From positions 1-49,978 of the forward strand of contig JAHDQS010000008.1 in NCBI GenBank assembly GCA_018433675.1: 49,978 bases of DNA, given 5' to 3'. This document shows, in pieces, positions 25,340 through 32,423 of this stretch. A program made the position numbers and the translations under genes. Below the pieces are notes generated by a model. That model was not told where the DNA came from. It was given only the letters and a program-made list of their open reading frames with translations, and made no database searches. Position 1 is the stretch's first letter. Each line of letters opens with the position of its first letter. The stretch comes from Clostridia bacterium. GTDB taxonomy: Bacteria; Bacillota; Peptococcia; DRI-13; SM3-B62.

Positions 25340-26167
25340 ATCAGACAGTTCAGATTGCATTTACTTATTTTGCTCTGCTTACTCTTTCTGATACCCCAAC
25401 TTGTTTTGGCTGATGATGCAAATCCCGGTAACGAAACTATAGAAGGTGGGCTAATCAATCAGTTCACCGTAACAATCAACGGCCAGGCTACTGTTTTCAC
25501 GCAACCTGCTCTCCAAGAAAATGAAGAGGTGTTTTTCCCTCTCCGTGCCTTCTTACGGGCGTTCGGCGCAGAAATCGAATGGAATCCACATGAAGGTGCA
25601 ACGAGAATTGCAGCAGATGAAAAGGAATACCTGCTGAAAATGGACCTTGCCAATCTGAAGGTAATTGTTGATGAAAACACGACTTTTGCTTTGAAAATGA
25701 TTAATTCTCACGCATATATGCCCTTGGGCCTCATCCAAAAAATCATGAATTATGACTTTTCTTGGGTTGAGGAAGCACAAACCCTCCGGGCTGAAAGAAC
25801 ACCTGCTTCTTTCACTGTTTTCAGGGATTTGCGGGAAGCCCCTTCATATCGGGTAGTTGAAACGTTTACCGGAACAGCTTCTTGGTATGGAGGAAAATTC
25901 CACGGAAGAGAAACAAACAACGGCGAAATTTTTGATGAAAACGGCTTTACTGCCGCCCATAGGACCTTACCCTTTAATACATATTTAAGGGTCACTTTTC
26001 TGGATAGCGATAAAAGCACCGTAGTCCGCATCAACGACCGGGGTCCCCATGTGTCCGGCAGGATACTTGATTTATCCCGGGGAGCAGCCGAAGAGATCGG
26101 CCTTAGGCCACACGGGTTGGGAGAGGTAAAGGTCGAGGTTTTATCCGGCTATCAGCCGGAGTCGTAA
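25340..26167 (+). CDS. Secreted RlpA-like double-psi beta-barrel protein with a copper-amine-oxidase-N-like domain
   Basis: About 275 residues. N-terminal signal peptide, a stalk-like copper amine oxidase N domain (about 35-130: FTVTINGQATVF, VFFPLRAFLRAFGAEIEWN), then an RlpA double-psi barrel (TASWYGGKFHGRETNNGE, TAAHRTLPFNTYLRV, RINDRGPHVSGRILDLS with the conserved Asp). RlpA proteins are septal lytic transglycosylases or wall-binding proteins; here it is exported to the Gram-positive wall. The start is odd: AAAGGAGGG at 25326-25334 is followed at 6 bases by ATC (25340), not ATG. TTG at 25355 is the first standard start but is 20 bases away and would remove the arginines of the signal peptide. 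Confidence 0.8.
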   Translation: MRQFRLHLLILLCLLFLIPQLVLADDANPGNETIEGGLINQFTVTINGQATVFTQPALQENEEVFFPLRAFLRAFGAEIEWNPHEGATRIAADEKEYLLKMDLANLKVIVDENTTFALKMINSHAYMPLGLIQKIMNYDFSWVEEAQTLRAERTPASFTVFRDLREAPSYRVVETFTGTASWYGGKFHGRETNNGEIFDENGFTAAHRTLPFNTYLRVTFLDSDKSTVVRINDRGPHVSGRILDLSRGAAEEIGLRPHGLGEVKVEVLSGYQPES

Positions 26168-26183
26168 TTATGTAACCACAATG

Positions 26184-26221
26184 AAAAAGCCGCCAGTCTG
26201 CAAACAGATTGGCGGCTTTTT
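26184..26221 (+). terminator. Strong terminator after the RlpA-like gene
   Basis: AAAAAGCCGCCAGTCTG, loop CAAA, CAGATTGGCGGCTTTTT: a stem of 17 pairs with one G-U and A/T flanks that make it work on both strands. Confidence 0.92.
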
Positions 26222-26267
26222 CATGTTTTCTTACATTATATTTAATGTATTATTATCAGTATTATTA

Positions 26268-26296
26268 TTGATATGTGCTTTCTTTTTGGTTATAAT
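26268..26296 (+). promoter_or_regulatory. Promoter of the toxin-antitoxin operon
   Basis: TTGATA (26268-26273), 17-base spacer, perfect TATAAT (26291-26296); 44 bases before the antitoxin ATG. Confidence 0.75.
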
Positions 26297-26340
26297 AGTG
26301 ATATGAGTTGCTCAAAGTTATTTCAGAAAGGAGAATGAAA

Positions 26341-26643
26341 ATGAATGCAAAATTTGACCTCCGTCAAATGGTCCCTATCTCCGAACTTCATAGAAAACTG
26401 GGTGAGATTAGTGAAAAAGTTACGAAACAAGATGTTTTAGTATTAAAAAATAACAAACCCGAATTTATAATAGTTGCCCCTGATAAATATGAGCAATTTA
26501 TTAATGCCCTTGATATGATTGAACAACTTGATATTTATGATACTGTTAAAAAGCGTCGTGAAAACCCTTCTTTAAATGGATCTCAAATGATTGAAAAACT
26601 AAGAGCTTATGAACATCGGCAGACAAACCATGATATTCCATAA
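26341..26643 (+). CDS. Phd/YefM-family antitoxin
   Basis: 100 residues from ATG 26341, which lies 7 bases after AAAGGAG; the ATG six bases earlier is too close to that site. Phd/YefM pattern: MVPISELHRKLGEI, then DVLVLKNNKPEFIIVAPDKYEQF, and a charged helical C-terminal tail expected to fold on the toxin. Such proteins repress their own promoter as a dimer. A RelE-type toxin gene follows after 46 bases with its own ribosome site, giving a complete pair. The pair is next to a decayed transposase, suggesting acquisition or local rearrangement. Confidence 0.82.
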   Translation: MNAKFDLRQMVPISELHRKLGEISEKVTKQDVLVLKNNKPEFIIVAPDKYEQFINALDMIEQLDIYDTVKKRRENPSLNGSQMIEKLRAYEHRQTNHDIP

Positions 26644-26689
26644 TTTTTTTGGGCTGGTTTTACCGGTTTTAAAGGAGGTATAGCTCTTA

Positions 26690-27037
26690 ATGATCCAAAA
26701 AATCGACTTGATAACTCAAACATTTGAGCAATGCACCAGAATTGAATATGCGGAAGATGTTCTTGATGATCTTATGAAACTTGATGGAAGTATACTTAAG
26801 GAAGCCTGTACTACATTGAAAAAGATAAACAAAAACCCTTTTTGCGGCGAAGAACTTCATAATAAGTATGGTCTGAACTTACTAGGTTGTCGCAAAGAAT
26901 ATTTTAACGGTACACGAATGCGTATTGTGTGGGAACCTTACTCAGAACCTAATGAAAGTGAATATGTAGCCATTATATGGTCAATTGGGCCAAGAAAAAG
27001 TGCAGATGTATATAAACGTGCTAACAAAAGACGTTAA
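26690..27037 (+). CDS. RelE/ParE-superfamily toxin
   Basis: 115 residues. The core fits the RelE/ParE fold: YAEDVLDDLMKLDG (helices), LNLLGCRKEYFNGTRMRIVWEPY (central strands with basic residues) and AIIWSIGPRKSADVYKRANKR (last strand and C-terminal helix). RelE-type members cut mRNA on the ribosome; ParE-type members block gyrase; this one is closer in pattern to RelE/YoeB-like proteins but the activity cannot be told by eye. The N-terminus is longer than usual (about 20 residues). ATG with AAAGGAGG 11 bases upstream. Its stop touches the IS1634-like remnant. Confidence 0.75.
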   Translation: MIQKIDLITQTFEQCTRIEYAEDVLDDLMKLDGSILKEACTTLKKINKNPFCGEELHNKYGLNLLGCRKEYFNGTRMRIVWEPYSEPNESEYVAIIWSIGPRKSADVYKRANKRR

Positions 27038-27607
27038 CAGCTGGGGCTTGTTAGTGCAGCAACTGTTTTTTGGAGACGCATCAAGGCTGCCAGTATATTA
27101 CCGAAAGTTGCCAGGCAATATCCCTGATGTCAAAACGGTGCAAGACATGCTCGCCGACATTGATTTCTTAGAACTCAATAAAGTCAAACTTGTCATGGGC
27201 CTTGTCTTTCACAGCGAAGCAAATATAAATGAACTTTACCAAAGACTCTATAAGTTCCTAATCGCAGCTAAAACATCATTGGAATTGGTGAAAAAGAAAC
27301 TGGATAAAGTTCGAACTACCATGGTTTCACGACCGCATTACAACTCCAAGCACGGTATTTATTATGATTCATTGACAAAAGAAGGATATATCTCCATCTC
27401 TATTACAATGCCCCAAAGGCAACGGATGATAAAATCGCGTTTAATAAGCTCTTGGACATTCTAGAAGAAGAACTGGTTTCCAAGAAAAGAAAACCGGAGC
27501 ATGAAAAGCCCTATGCTAAATACTACAAACTAAGCGAAACACCTGTAAGAAGGCGTCTCTCTTGCTCCAAAGCAAGATGCGATATTGGAAGCCGAGGAAA
27601 ATTATAA
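27038..27607 (+). pseudogene. Decayed IS1634-family transposase fragment
   Basis: Translated pieces in two frames match the C-terminal half of IS1634-type DDE transposases. The first runs from about 27050 to 27410 (FFGDASRLPVYYRKLPG, KTVQDMLADIDFLELNKVKL, HSEANINELYQRLYKFL, VSRPHYNSKHG). The second runs from about 27419 to the TAA at 27605-27607 (ATDDKIAFNKLLD, EEELVSKKRKPEHEK, KYYKLSETPV). A frameshift separates them, the usual catalytic DRGFYS reads GLVFHS, and the N-terminal half is gone. It is inactive. No terminal inverted repeats were recognised. Confidence 0.8.
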
Positions 27608-27770
27608 TTAATTATTTTGCGTTAATTTCCAGATGTCAAGTTATTTGTGTGTATTCTGTTCTGGCAGAGCCGCGATTCCTGTATAAAGCAAACTCCTTTT
27701 TCGTTTAATATATGCGAATTACTTAATATTGATATATAGTCAAAATTCTTTCTATAAATATTTTCATCCC

Positions 27771-27814
27771 TTCGACATGTTTCGACATGTTTTTATTACC
27801 ATTCTTGTTATAAT
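27771..27814 (+). promoter_or_regulatory. Tandem Spo0A boxes ahead of a TATAAT promoter
   Basis: TTCGACATGT is repeated head to tail at 27771-27780 and 27781-27790. TTCGACA is the reverse complement of the Spo0A box TGTCGAA, so there are two perfect boxes exactly 10 bp apart, one helical turn, as for a bound Spo0A dimer. A perfect TATAAT lies at 27809-27814 with no good -35, and the downstream box lies where the -35 would be: the layout of Spo0A-activated sigma-A promoters. Bases 27608-27770 hold nothing else recognisable. Presumed target: the exported protein gene at 28020. Confidence 0.7.
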
Positions 27815-27886
27815 ATAGTATATATAAGACAACTCAAAATCAATTTGACATCCTTACAAGTTGCCAATTGCTCAAGAGTTGTACTT

Positions 27887-27945
27887 CTTCACAAAGATGT
27901 GAGTAATTCAAATTTATTCACATCAATACTGGGGTATTTGTGAAG
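27887..27945 (+). ncRNA. Structured 5' leader hairpin
   Basis: The arm at 27887-27902 (CTTCACAAAGATGTGA, unbroken) pairs with TCACATC (27918-27924) and TTTGTGAAG (27937-27945), leaving a 12-base bulge on the 3' side and a 15-base loop: 16 base pairs in all. It lies in the predicted leader downstream of the Spo0A-box promoter and 75 bases before the ATG. It does not match a riboswitch class I know. Orphan AAGGAGG at 27960-27967 follows with no long frame behind it. Confidence 0.45.
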
Positions 27946-28019
27946 ACATAGTAACGAAGGAAGGAGGATAACGATACCACATATTAAACCCCCTTAAAAA
28001 AAGATACGAGGTGTTTACA

Positions 28020-28688
28020 ATGAGAAAGTCATCAATACTTTGGATTACATTATTGGTCATTTGTTCATTTTTTATGTTTTCACTGTCTATTTCCGCTAAT
28101 GATTTAACAGATGATGTTAAAAAAGAACAGCGTTTTAGTATGGTTGCCAATGAAGAACAGTTGAAAACTCTTAATAGTTTGTACGGAACGGATATATCAT
28201 ATGGCGAGTTAATTGAAAAGGTATATCCAGAAGCATTAAAAGATATTCCTGATGAAATTTTAGCAGATATGTATAAAACAAAACAGCAATGGCCTAGTGA
28301 AGATATTGCAAACAATGACCTTTCTAAAAGCATATCACCAAATAAGGAACAAAAACTATTTATATGTGTTACACATGATTCTGATATCGATGCCAATAGT
28401 GTACAAATTGACTATAGTTCTGAGAGCGAGGTTGCTTTACCCCTTGGAGGTTATGACCTCCCATACATGTCAGTATTAACCGGATTAGAACGCGAAGGTG
28501 ATGGGGTGCTACGTTCAAAGCTTGAATATGGTTATTGGGTGTCTGATATTAGTGCTTCAAATTCTTATTACATACCCTCTTCAGGTAATTATAGGACTTT
28601 TGGCACTCATACCGGTCAATTCCCAGCAGGCTATAACCCTTCGTTTTACACGTTTAACACCAATACTTCATGGGAAGAAATAGAATAA
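28020..28688 (+). CDS. Exported protein of unknown function
   Basis: 222 residues from ATG 28020, 6 bases after GAGGTG. A signal peptide (about 1-26: RKSS, then a hydrophobic run ending FSLSISA) leads to a mature acidic protein of mixed content. The first half is helical (DEEQLKTLNSLYG-like region, IEKVYPEAL, DEILADMY). The second half is rich in Ser, Tyr and Gly (LPLGGYDLPYM, SYYIPSSGNYRTFG, GYNPSFYTFNTNTSW) and looks like beta structure. No lipobox, anchor or family recognised. AT-rich compared with its neighbours, next to an IS remnant, and behind Spo0A boxes, so it may be an acquired gene under sporulation or stationary-phase control. Confidence 0.7.
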   Translation: MRKSSILWITLLVICSFFMFSLSISANDLTDDVKKEQRFSMVANEEQLKTLNSLYGTDISYGELIEKVYPEALKDIPDEILADMYKTKQQWPSEDIANNDLSKSISPNKEQKLFICVTHDSDIDANSVQIDYSSESEVALPLGGYDLPYMSVLTGLEREGDGVLRSKLEYGYWVSDISASNSYYIPSSGNYRTFGTHTGQFPAGYNPSFYTFNTNTSWEEIE

Positions 28689-28756
28689 ATTTACATGCAT
28701 TGTTGCGATTACACAAATACGCTTTAATGATGGATATTAGTGACAACAATTGCCTT

Positions 28757-28801
28757 CATATACACTATTACCGGACGTTTTTTCCGGTAATAGTGTATAT
28801 G
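28757..28801. terminator. 18-bp perfect inverted repeat between two exported-protein genes
   Basis: CATATACACTATTACCGG (28757-28774), loop ACGTTTTTT, then its exact complement (28784-28801). The stem is perfect over 18 bp. The T-run is in the loop rather than after the stem, so it is not a textbook terminator; it may still stop or slow transcription between the gene ending at 28688 and the one starting at 28852, or protect an mRNA end. Confidence 0.55.
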
Positions 28802-28851
28802 GTTTTAGATAAATGGTTTTTAATCCCAGAAGACATTGTGAGGAGGGCAAC

Positions 28852-29439
28852 ATGGTAAGCAAAAAAAGCAAAGGCAATTTGCGTTTGTTGGCAATATTTT
28901 TTTCTGTTTTTTGTATATTAATAATCTTAGCCATGGCGGCAGCCCAAGAAACCGAGTTACAGGAGGTAAGTATAAATATCGGCACATCCATAGTTGATAA
29001 TCAGGTGATAGTCAAAGGAGAAGCTCTGTTGCCGGATGAAACGGTTATCAGACTGATGGCAATCCGAGAAATCACTTTCGAAAGAAATATGCAAGATACT
29101 ACAACCGGAGATGTTTTTTTAGCATCTGCAGATACTGAGGTCAACGATGGCAAGTTTGAAGCAACCTTCTCCTTGGATGACCATCAATGGTATGACGAAT
29201 TACTTGAAAACCCGGAATGTGAGCTTGTAGCTGCGGCAGACTATGTAAAAGTCAAGGCGACTTACATCCCGGAAAAACCTAAGTCATTGTTCACTCGGCT
29301 CCCTATACCTGCAGGTTTCTCGCTTGCCGTCAAGCTGCCTTTTTCGATAAAATTGCCTTTCTTGACAAAAGCCAAAAAGGTTCAGTATCTTCCGGTCATA
29401 AGTGAAACATTGGTTGAATATCCTTTTAATAATATTTGA
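28852..29439 (+). CDS. Exported or membrane-anchored protein of unknown function
   Basis: 195 residues from ATG 28852 with GGAGG 5 bases upstream. N-terminal basic stretch (SKKSKGN) and a hydrophobic helix (about 10-30, ending AMAAAQE) act as a signal peptide or anchor. The rest is a predicted beta domain (VSINIGTSIVDNQVIVKGEALLPDE, TFSLDDHQWYDELL) and a basic, hydrophobic C-terminal region with a repeated pattern (SLAVKLPFSIKLPFLTKAKK). No family recognised. It lies downstream of the 28020 gene and may share its transcript if the hairpin between them is leaky; a strong palindromic terminator follows. Confidence 0.65.
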   Translation: MVSKKSKGNLRLLAIFFSVFCILIILAMAAAQETELQEVSINIGTSIVDNQVIVKGEALLPDETVIRLMAIREITFERNMQDTTTGDVFLASADTEVNDGKFEATFSLDDHQWYDELLENPECELVAAADYVKVKATYIPEKPKSLFTRLPIPAGFSLAVKLPFSIKLPFLTKAKKVQYLPVISETLVEYPFNNI

Positions 29440-29457
29440 ACACACGACAAAACGCTC

Positions 29458-29490
29458 ATAACTGAGCAGGGATAATCCCTGCTCAGTTAT
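29458..29490. terminator. Bidirectional terminator between convergent genes
   Basis: A near-perfect 33-bp palindrome: two 16-base arms (29458-29473 and 29475-29490) around one A. It lies 18 bases after the plus-strand stop at 29439 and 4 bases after the minus-strand stop at 29495, ideal for stopping both. Confidence 0.75.
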
Positions 29491-29494
29491 GTCT

Positions 29495-30439
29495 TTAAAT
29501 TTCATTAACTTCTACCTCACCATCGCATAAAACAGCCAGCTTATTTTCGGCGTCTGCGGCTGTGAGTCTTCCCGTCGTACTACCTGTTACGGCACGATTT
29601 GTATTATCGCCGATATTCTCCTCCGTTTCAGGGCTGTCGGTTATCTCCCATTCTGTATTGCCTTTGAGCCGATGGGGATCATCGACAATAGCGAGAATTT
29701 CCATGTTTTTATCGGCAGGAATCGTGATTGCAGCCCGTGAGCACTTCACCAACCAATCACGTTCGATACCTTCACCCTGAATTGTCACGTAACTTCCCCC
29801 GTCTATCTCAACCTCTCTGTCTTGGGGGATAAAAACGGTATACTCATTTACCATGGCATAATACTTCATATCCCCCGCCGACCTTGTTGTATCGAAAGCA
29901 ATGTATAGGACATCCCCTGTGACATGGGTAGCCACCGTCAGGTCATTCATCAACTCACGAGCGGTTTCCGAAGAATCGGCCCTGGCATAACAAGCACCTA
30001 AAAGGCTCACGGTTTTATCCGTACAAGTCCTGATATCCAAGCTGATTTGATGGTCGGCAGCTATCACTATCTTATCTATCGAATCTTCCAGAATGAATTC
30101 TCTTTCCGGCAACTGCAGATTATAGCTCTGTGCGTTCACCATATTGCTTAATCCTTCTGCAATCCCGGTCTGAGTCAAAGCAAACAGGCCCGCGCCGACA
30201 AAGATTATGACCATGACCATGAAGATGCTAAAAACATCGTATGATATTTTACTCTTCTCCTCCTTTTGGAGAAAAGCATATAGCAGCACCTCCGCACCCA
30301 GTAAGAAAAAGACCAGCGGCCAACATTTCACGAGGAGTTCAAAGGCTTCAACTTTCTTAAACTGAGCATACAAAAGCAGTATGCCGGAAGACGCCAATAA
30401 AAACCCCATTGATAAAGTCCCTACTCTGCGCTGTCGCAT
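29495..30439 (-). CDS. Membrane protein with LiaF/toast-rack-like extracellular domain
   Basis: 314 residues. Three hydrophobic helices at the N-terminus (about 10-27, 35-56, 68-93) followed by a large extracytoplasmic beta-rich domain (about 100-280; repeated short strands such as LYIAFDTTRS, YYAMVNEYTVFIP, VEIDGGSYVTIQGEG) resembling the adhesin-like toast-rack/LiaF-type domains found with stress-sensing sigma or two-component systems. The C-terminal tail is acidic and Thr/Ser-rich. It is last gene of the sigma/anti-sigma operon, overlapping the preceding gene by 19 bases, so it is probably an envelope-stress effector or sensor. ATG behind GAGGAGG. Confidence 0.7.
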   Translation of the reverse strand: MRQRRVGTLSMGFLLASSGILLLYAQFKKVEAFELLVKCWPLVFFLLGAEVLLYAFLQKEEKSKISYDVFSIFMVMVIIFVGAGLFALTQTGIAEGLSNMVNAQSYNLQLPEREFILEDSIDKIVIAADHQISLDIRTCTDKTVSLLGACYARADSSETARELMNDLTVATHVTGDVLYIAFDTTRSAGDMKYYAMVNEYTVFIPQDREVEIDGGSYVTIQGEGIERDWLVKCSRAAITIPADKNMEILAIVDDPHRLKGNTEWEITDSPETEENIGDNTNRAVTGSTTGRLTAADAENKLAVLCDGEVEVNEI

Positions 30440-31233
30440 TGTTCAGCCTCCTCTTTTTCTTCAACCGAATCTTTCCCCTCAAGCATTTTTTCTCCTCTTA
30501 GAAGTTTTATCCCAAAGAAAATCAGGACTGCGGCAACCAATCCGGTTTGGAAAATGTTCCGGAGTTGGTAACTGATAAACGGAGATACTATTCTTTCTAA
30601 TACAATCAAACATCCCAGGGCAATCAGACCCCAACCGACCCACTGGGGATGCGTCCTTAAAAATGCAAAGAGAGGAAGCCCCTCATCCCAATCCGTCTTT
30701 CTGTCCTCTTCAACCCGATGGTAAGCATCAAACAGACTGTAAAACCAGATCACCGGCAGGACAAATAAAAACAAGCTCATGTTCAACCAACCCATTAAAA
30801 AGGCGGTAAAAGCAAACAAACTCATAAACTGTAGCCCTTGCTGCTGCAAGCCGAGGTACATATGTCCCGCTCCCGGAATGAAGGAAAAAGCAATGGTCAG
30901 CAGCTTGCGGTTGTCGTTACTTTTTGCAATCGAGGAAAAGTCGTTCCCATTCTCTCTCTCCCCGTTCTGCCCGCTTTCTTCGCTACCTTGTCTTTTGTCG
31001 GTCAAAAACATGGCATCCAACATGGCGATAAACCAAATAAGCGGAAGCACAAACAAAAGTATTATAAAATATTGATCCGACCCCGCTAAAAAGCACAGCC
31101 CCGTTACCGCGCAAATAGTGCCCATAAAAAGGCTGAAGAATATCAAAGCCCTGTCCCTCACTCCCACATAGGCATGGCTCAAACCCGGTATGAAAGAAAG
31201 GATAAAGGTGATAAGCTTACTTTTCTTCTTCAT
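30421..31233 (-). CDS. Polytopic membrane protein with duplicated FIPG/GH motif
   Basis: 270 residues from ATG 31233, 7 bases after GGGAGG. Two copies of a unit: FILSFIPGLSHAYVG...LPLIWFIAMLDA (about 8-80) and IAFSFIPGAGHMYLGLQQ...LPVIWFYSLFDAYH (about 117-175), each with two membrane helices, followed by two further helices and a charged C-terminal tail rich in Glu. The FIPG(x)GHxYxG pattern is common in small TM2-like membrane proteins of Firmicutes. Overlaps the anti-sigma gene by 17 bases and the next gene by 19, so translation is coupled. Function unknown; context suggests envelope homeostasis. Confidence 0.72.
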   Translation of the reverse strand: MKKKSKLITFILSFIPGLSHAYVGVRDRALIFFSLFMGTICAVTGLCFLAGSDQYFIILLFVLPLIWFIAMLDAMFLTDKRQGSEESGQNGERENGNDFSSIAKSNDNRKLLTIAFSFIPGAGHMYLGLQQQGLQFMSLFAFTAFLMGWLNMSLFLFVLPVIWFYSLFDAYHRVEEDRKTDWDEGLPLFAFLRTHPQWVGWGLIALGCLIVLERIVSPFISYQLRNIFQTGLVAAVLIFFGIKLLRGEKMLEGKDSVEEKEEAEQCDSAE

Positions 31234-31708
31234 TTCCAAACCTCCCATATACTTCATAATTGTTAATCATCTTCGCGACCTTATCCACAATCCTTCCCGG
31301 CCATTTATAATCCGTTTGAGAACTTGTTATGGATAGTTGGCTGTTGAGGGAAGCCAAAACCTGGGGTCCGGTATAAACAAGGGATCGAAACAATCCTCCG
31401 GCTACAAAAACGATTGTGATGGATGCTGCCGCAACATAATAGATGATGAGATTCTTTTTCTTCTCACTCATCCTCTGCTTAGACCTGGCGGCACTTTTTT
31501 CTTCCGCAAGGTCATGCATCACCCGCCCGGTAAAATCCTCCGGCAGCATTTTTCCCGCAGCGGCGATTTGTGTTTCATCAATCAGGGATAAGAAGGCTTC
31601 CTGGCACTCTTCACATTCATACAGGTGTTGTTCCAGCTGTTCACTTTTTTCTTTTTTTATCGATCCCTGTTTGTAAAGGAGCCATGCGGACCTGTCAAAA
31701 TGCTTCAT
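31217..31708 (-). CDS. Zinc-finger anti-sigma factor (membrane)
   Basis: 163 residues from ATG 31708. The cytoplasmic N-terminus has the ZAS motif His28-x3-Cys32-x2-Cys35 (HLYECEECQEAF), one membrane helix at about 86-106 (LIIYYVAAASITIVFVAGG), and an external C-terminal part of about 55 residues. Such proteins hold an ECF sigma factor inactive until a signal releases it. Its ATG overlaps the sigma gene stop (ATGA), with GGGAGGGAG inside the sigma gene as ribosome site, which links the amounts of both proteins. Confidence 0.88.
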   Translation of the reverse strand: MKHFDRSAWLLYKQGSIKKEKSEQLEQHLYECEECQEAFLSLIDETQIAAAGKMLPEDFTGRVMHDLAEEKSAARSKQRMSEKKKNLIIYYVAAASITIVFVAGGLFRSLVYTGPQVLASLNSQLSITSSQTDYKWPGRIVDKVAKMINNYEVYGRFGNEEEK

Positions 31709-32280
31709 AAGTCTCCCTCCCTCCATTTTTCCCTGAACAAATACCGTGCCCGATAAAGCCTTGACTCCACGGTTTTAGGGGTAATCCCTTCCTCTGCCGC
31801 GATTTCCCGATAACTCTTACCTTCAAAGTAGTGTTTCTCCACAACCCTTCTGTATATCTTGGGAAGTCTCTGACAAATAGTCCTGATCCTTTGCCTTTGT
31901 TCTTTTTGTAAGACAACCTCCTCCGGATCAGCCCTTTCTTGGTCTGCGTTTTCATAAACCACCGACAATGTTAAAAAATCCGGATATGCCATAAAGTGTC
32001 CGTCACGGGAATATTTCAGGTTCTTTCTGTGATTGTCTACAGCCTTCCTCACCGTAATTTTACCGATCCAGGCTTTCAACTTCTGAGAACGGAACTGGTG
32101 AAGGGAACGGTAGACCTGTAAAAAAACCTCTTGAGCAATATTCTCCGCTTCGAATTTGTCTTGACAAATATTTAAAATGATAGCGAAAACATAAGCCTTA
32201 TAGCGCTCGACAATGCAGGCAAAAGCATTGTCATCCCCTGCTAAGACTTGCTTTACCAAACGTTCATCATCATAGGTCAT
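31705..32280 (-). CDS. ECF-family RNA polymerase sigma factor
   Basis: 191 residues with sigma region 2 (DNAFACIVERYKAYVFAIILNI, AENIAQEVFLQVYRSLHQFR, the -10 binding part ending LKAWIGKI) and region 4 (LPKIYRRVVEKHYFEGKSYREIAAEEGITPKTVESRLYRAR, the -35 recognition helix), typical ECF length. ATG with GGGGGGAGG upstream. First gene of a four-gene operon with anti-sigma and two membrane proteins, so the regulon probably concerns the envelope. An autoregulated ECF promoter (AAC-type -35) was not recognised in the 140 bases upstream. Confidence 0.92.
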   Translation of the reverse strand: MTYDDERLVKQVLAGDDNAFACIVERYKAYVFAIILNICQDKFEAENIAQEVFLQVYRSLHQFRSQKLKAWIGKITVRKAVDNHRKNLKYSRDGHFMAYPDFLTLSVVYENADQERADPEEVVLQKEQRQRIRTICQRLPKIYRRVVEKHYFEGKSYREIAAEEGITPKTVESRLYRARYLFREKWREGDL

Positions 32281-32332
32281 ACCTCCCCCCCTTTCCCCTT
32301 TATAAAGACGTAAGATGAGGCCTTATACCCTG

Positions 32333-32386
32333 CAAAAATATTATTTTTCTTTGGAATATGCTATACATCCGAGCTCAAAAATATTA
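32333..32386. repeat. Two 11-bp direct repeats between sigma and metF genes
   Basis: CAAAAATATTA occurs at 32333-32343 and 32376-32386, 43 bp apart (about four helical turns), in the intergenic stretch between the divergent sigma operon and metF. Could be a paired regulator site; AT-rich sequence makes chance possible. Confidence 0.3.
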
Positions 32387-32423
32387 AAATTGACTTAATT
32401 TAGATTTCCTATGGAGGTGTTGT

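Noticed and set aside
31695-31955. Alternative frame overlapping the sigma factor gene
   Set aside because: Arg/Lys-rich shadow in another frame of region 4; the sigma frame is unambiguous.
32281-32423. SAM riboswitch or S-box ahead of metF
   Set aside because: No K-turn, no terminator/anti-terminator pair and only about 100 bases of AT-rich leader.
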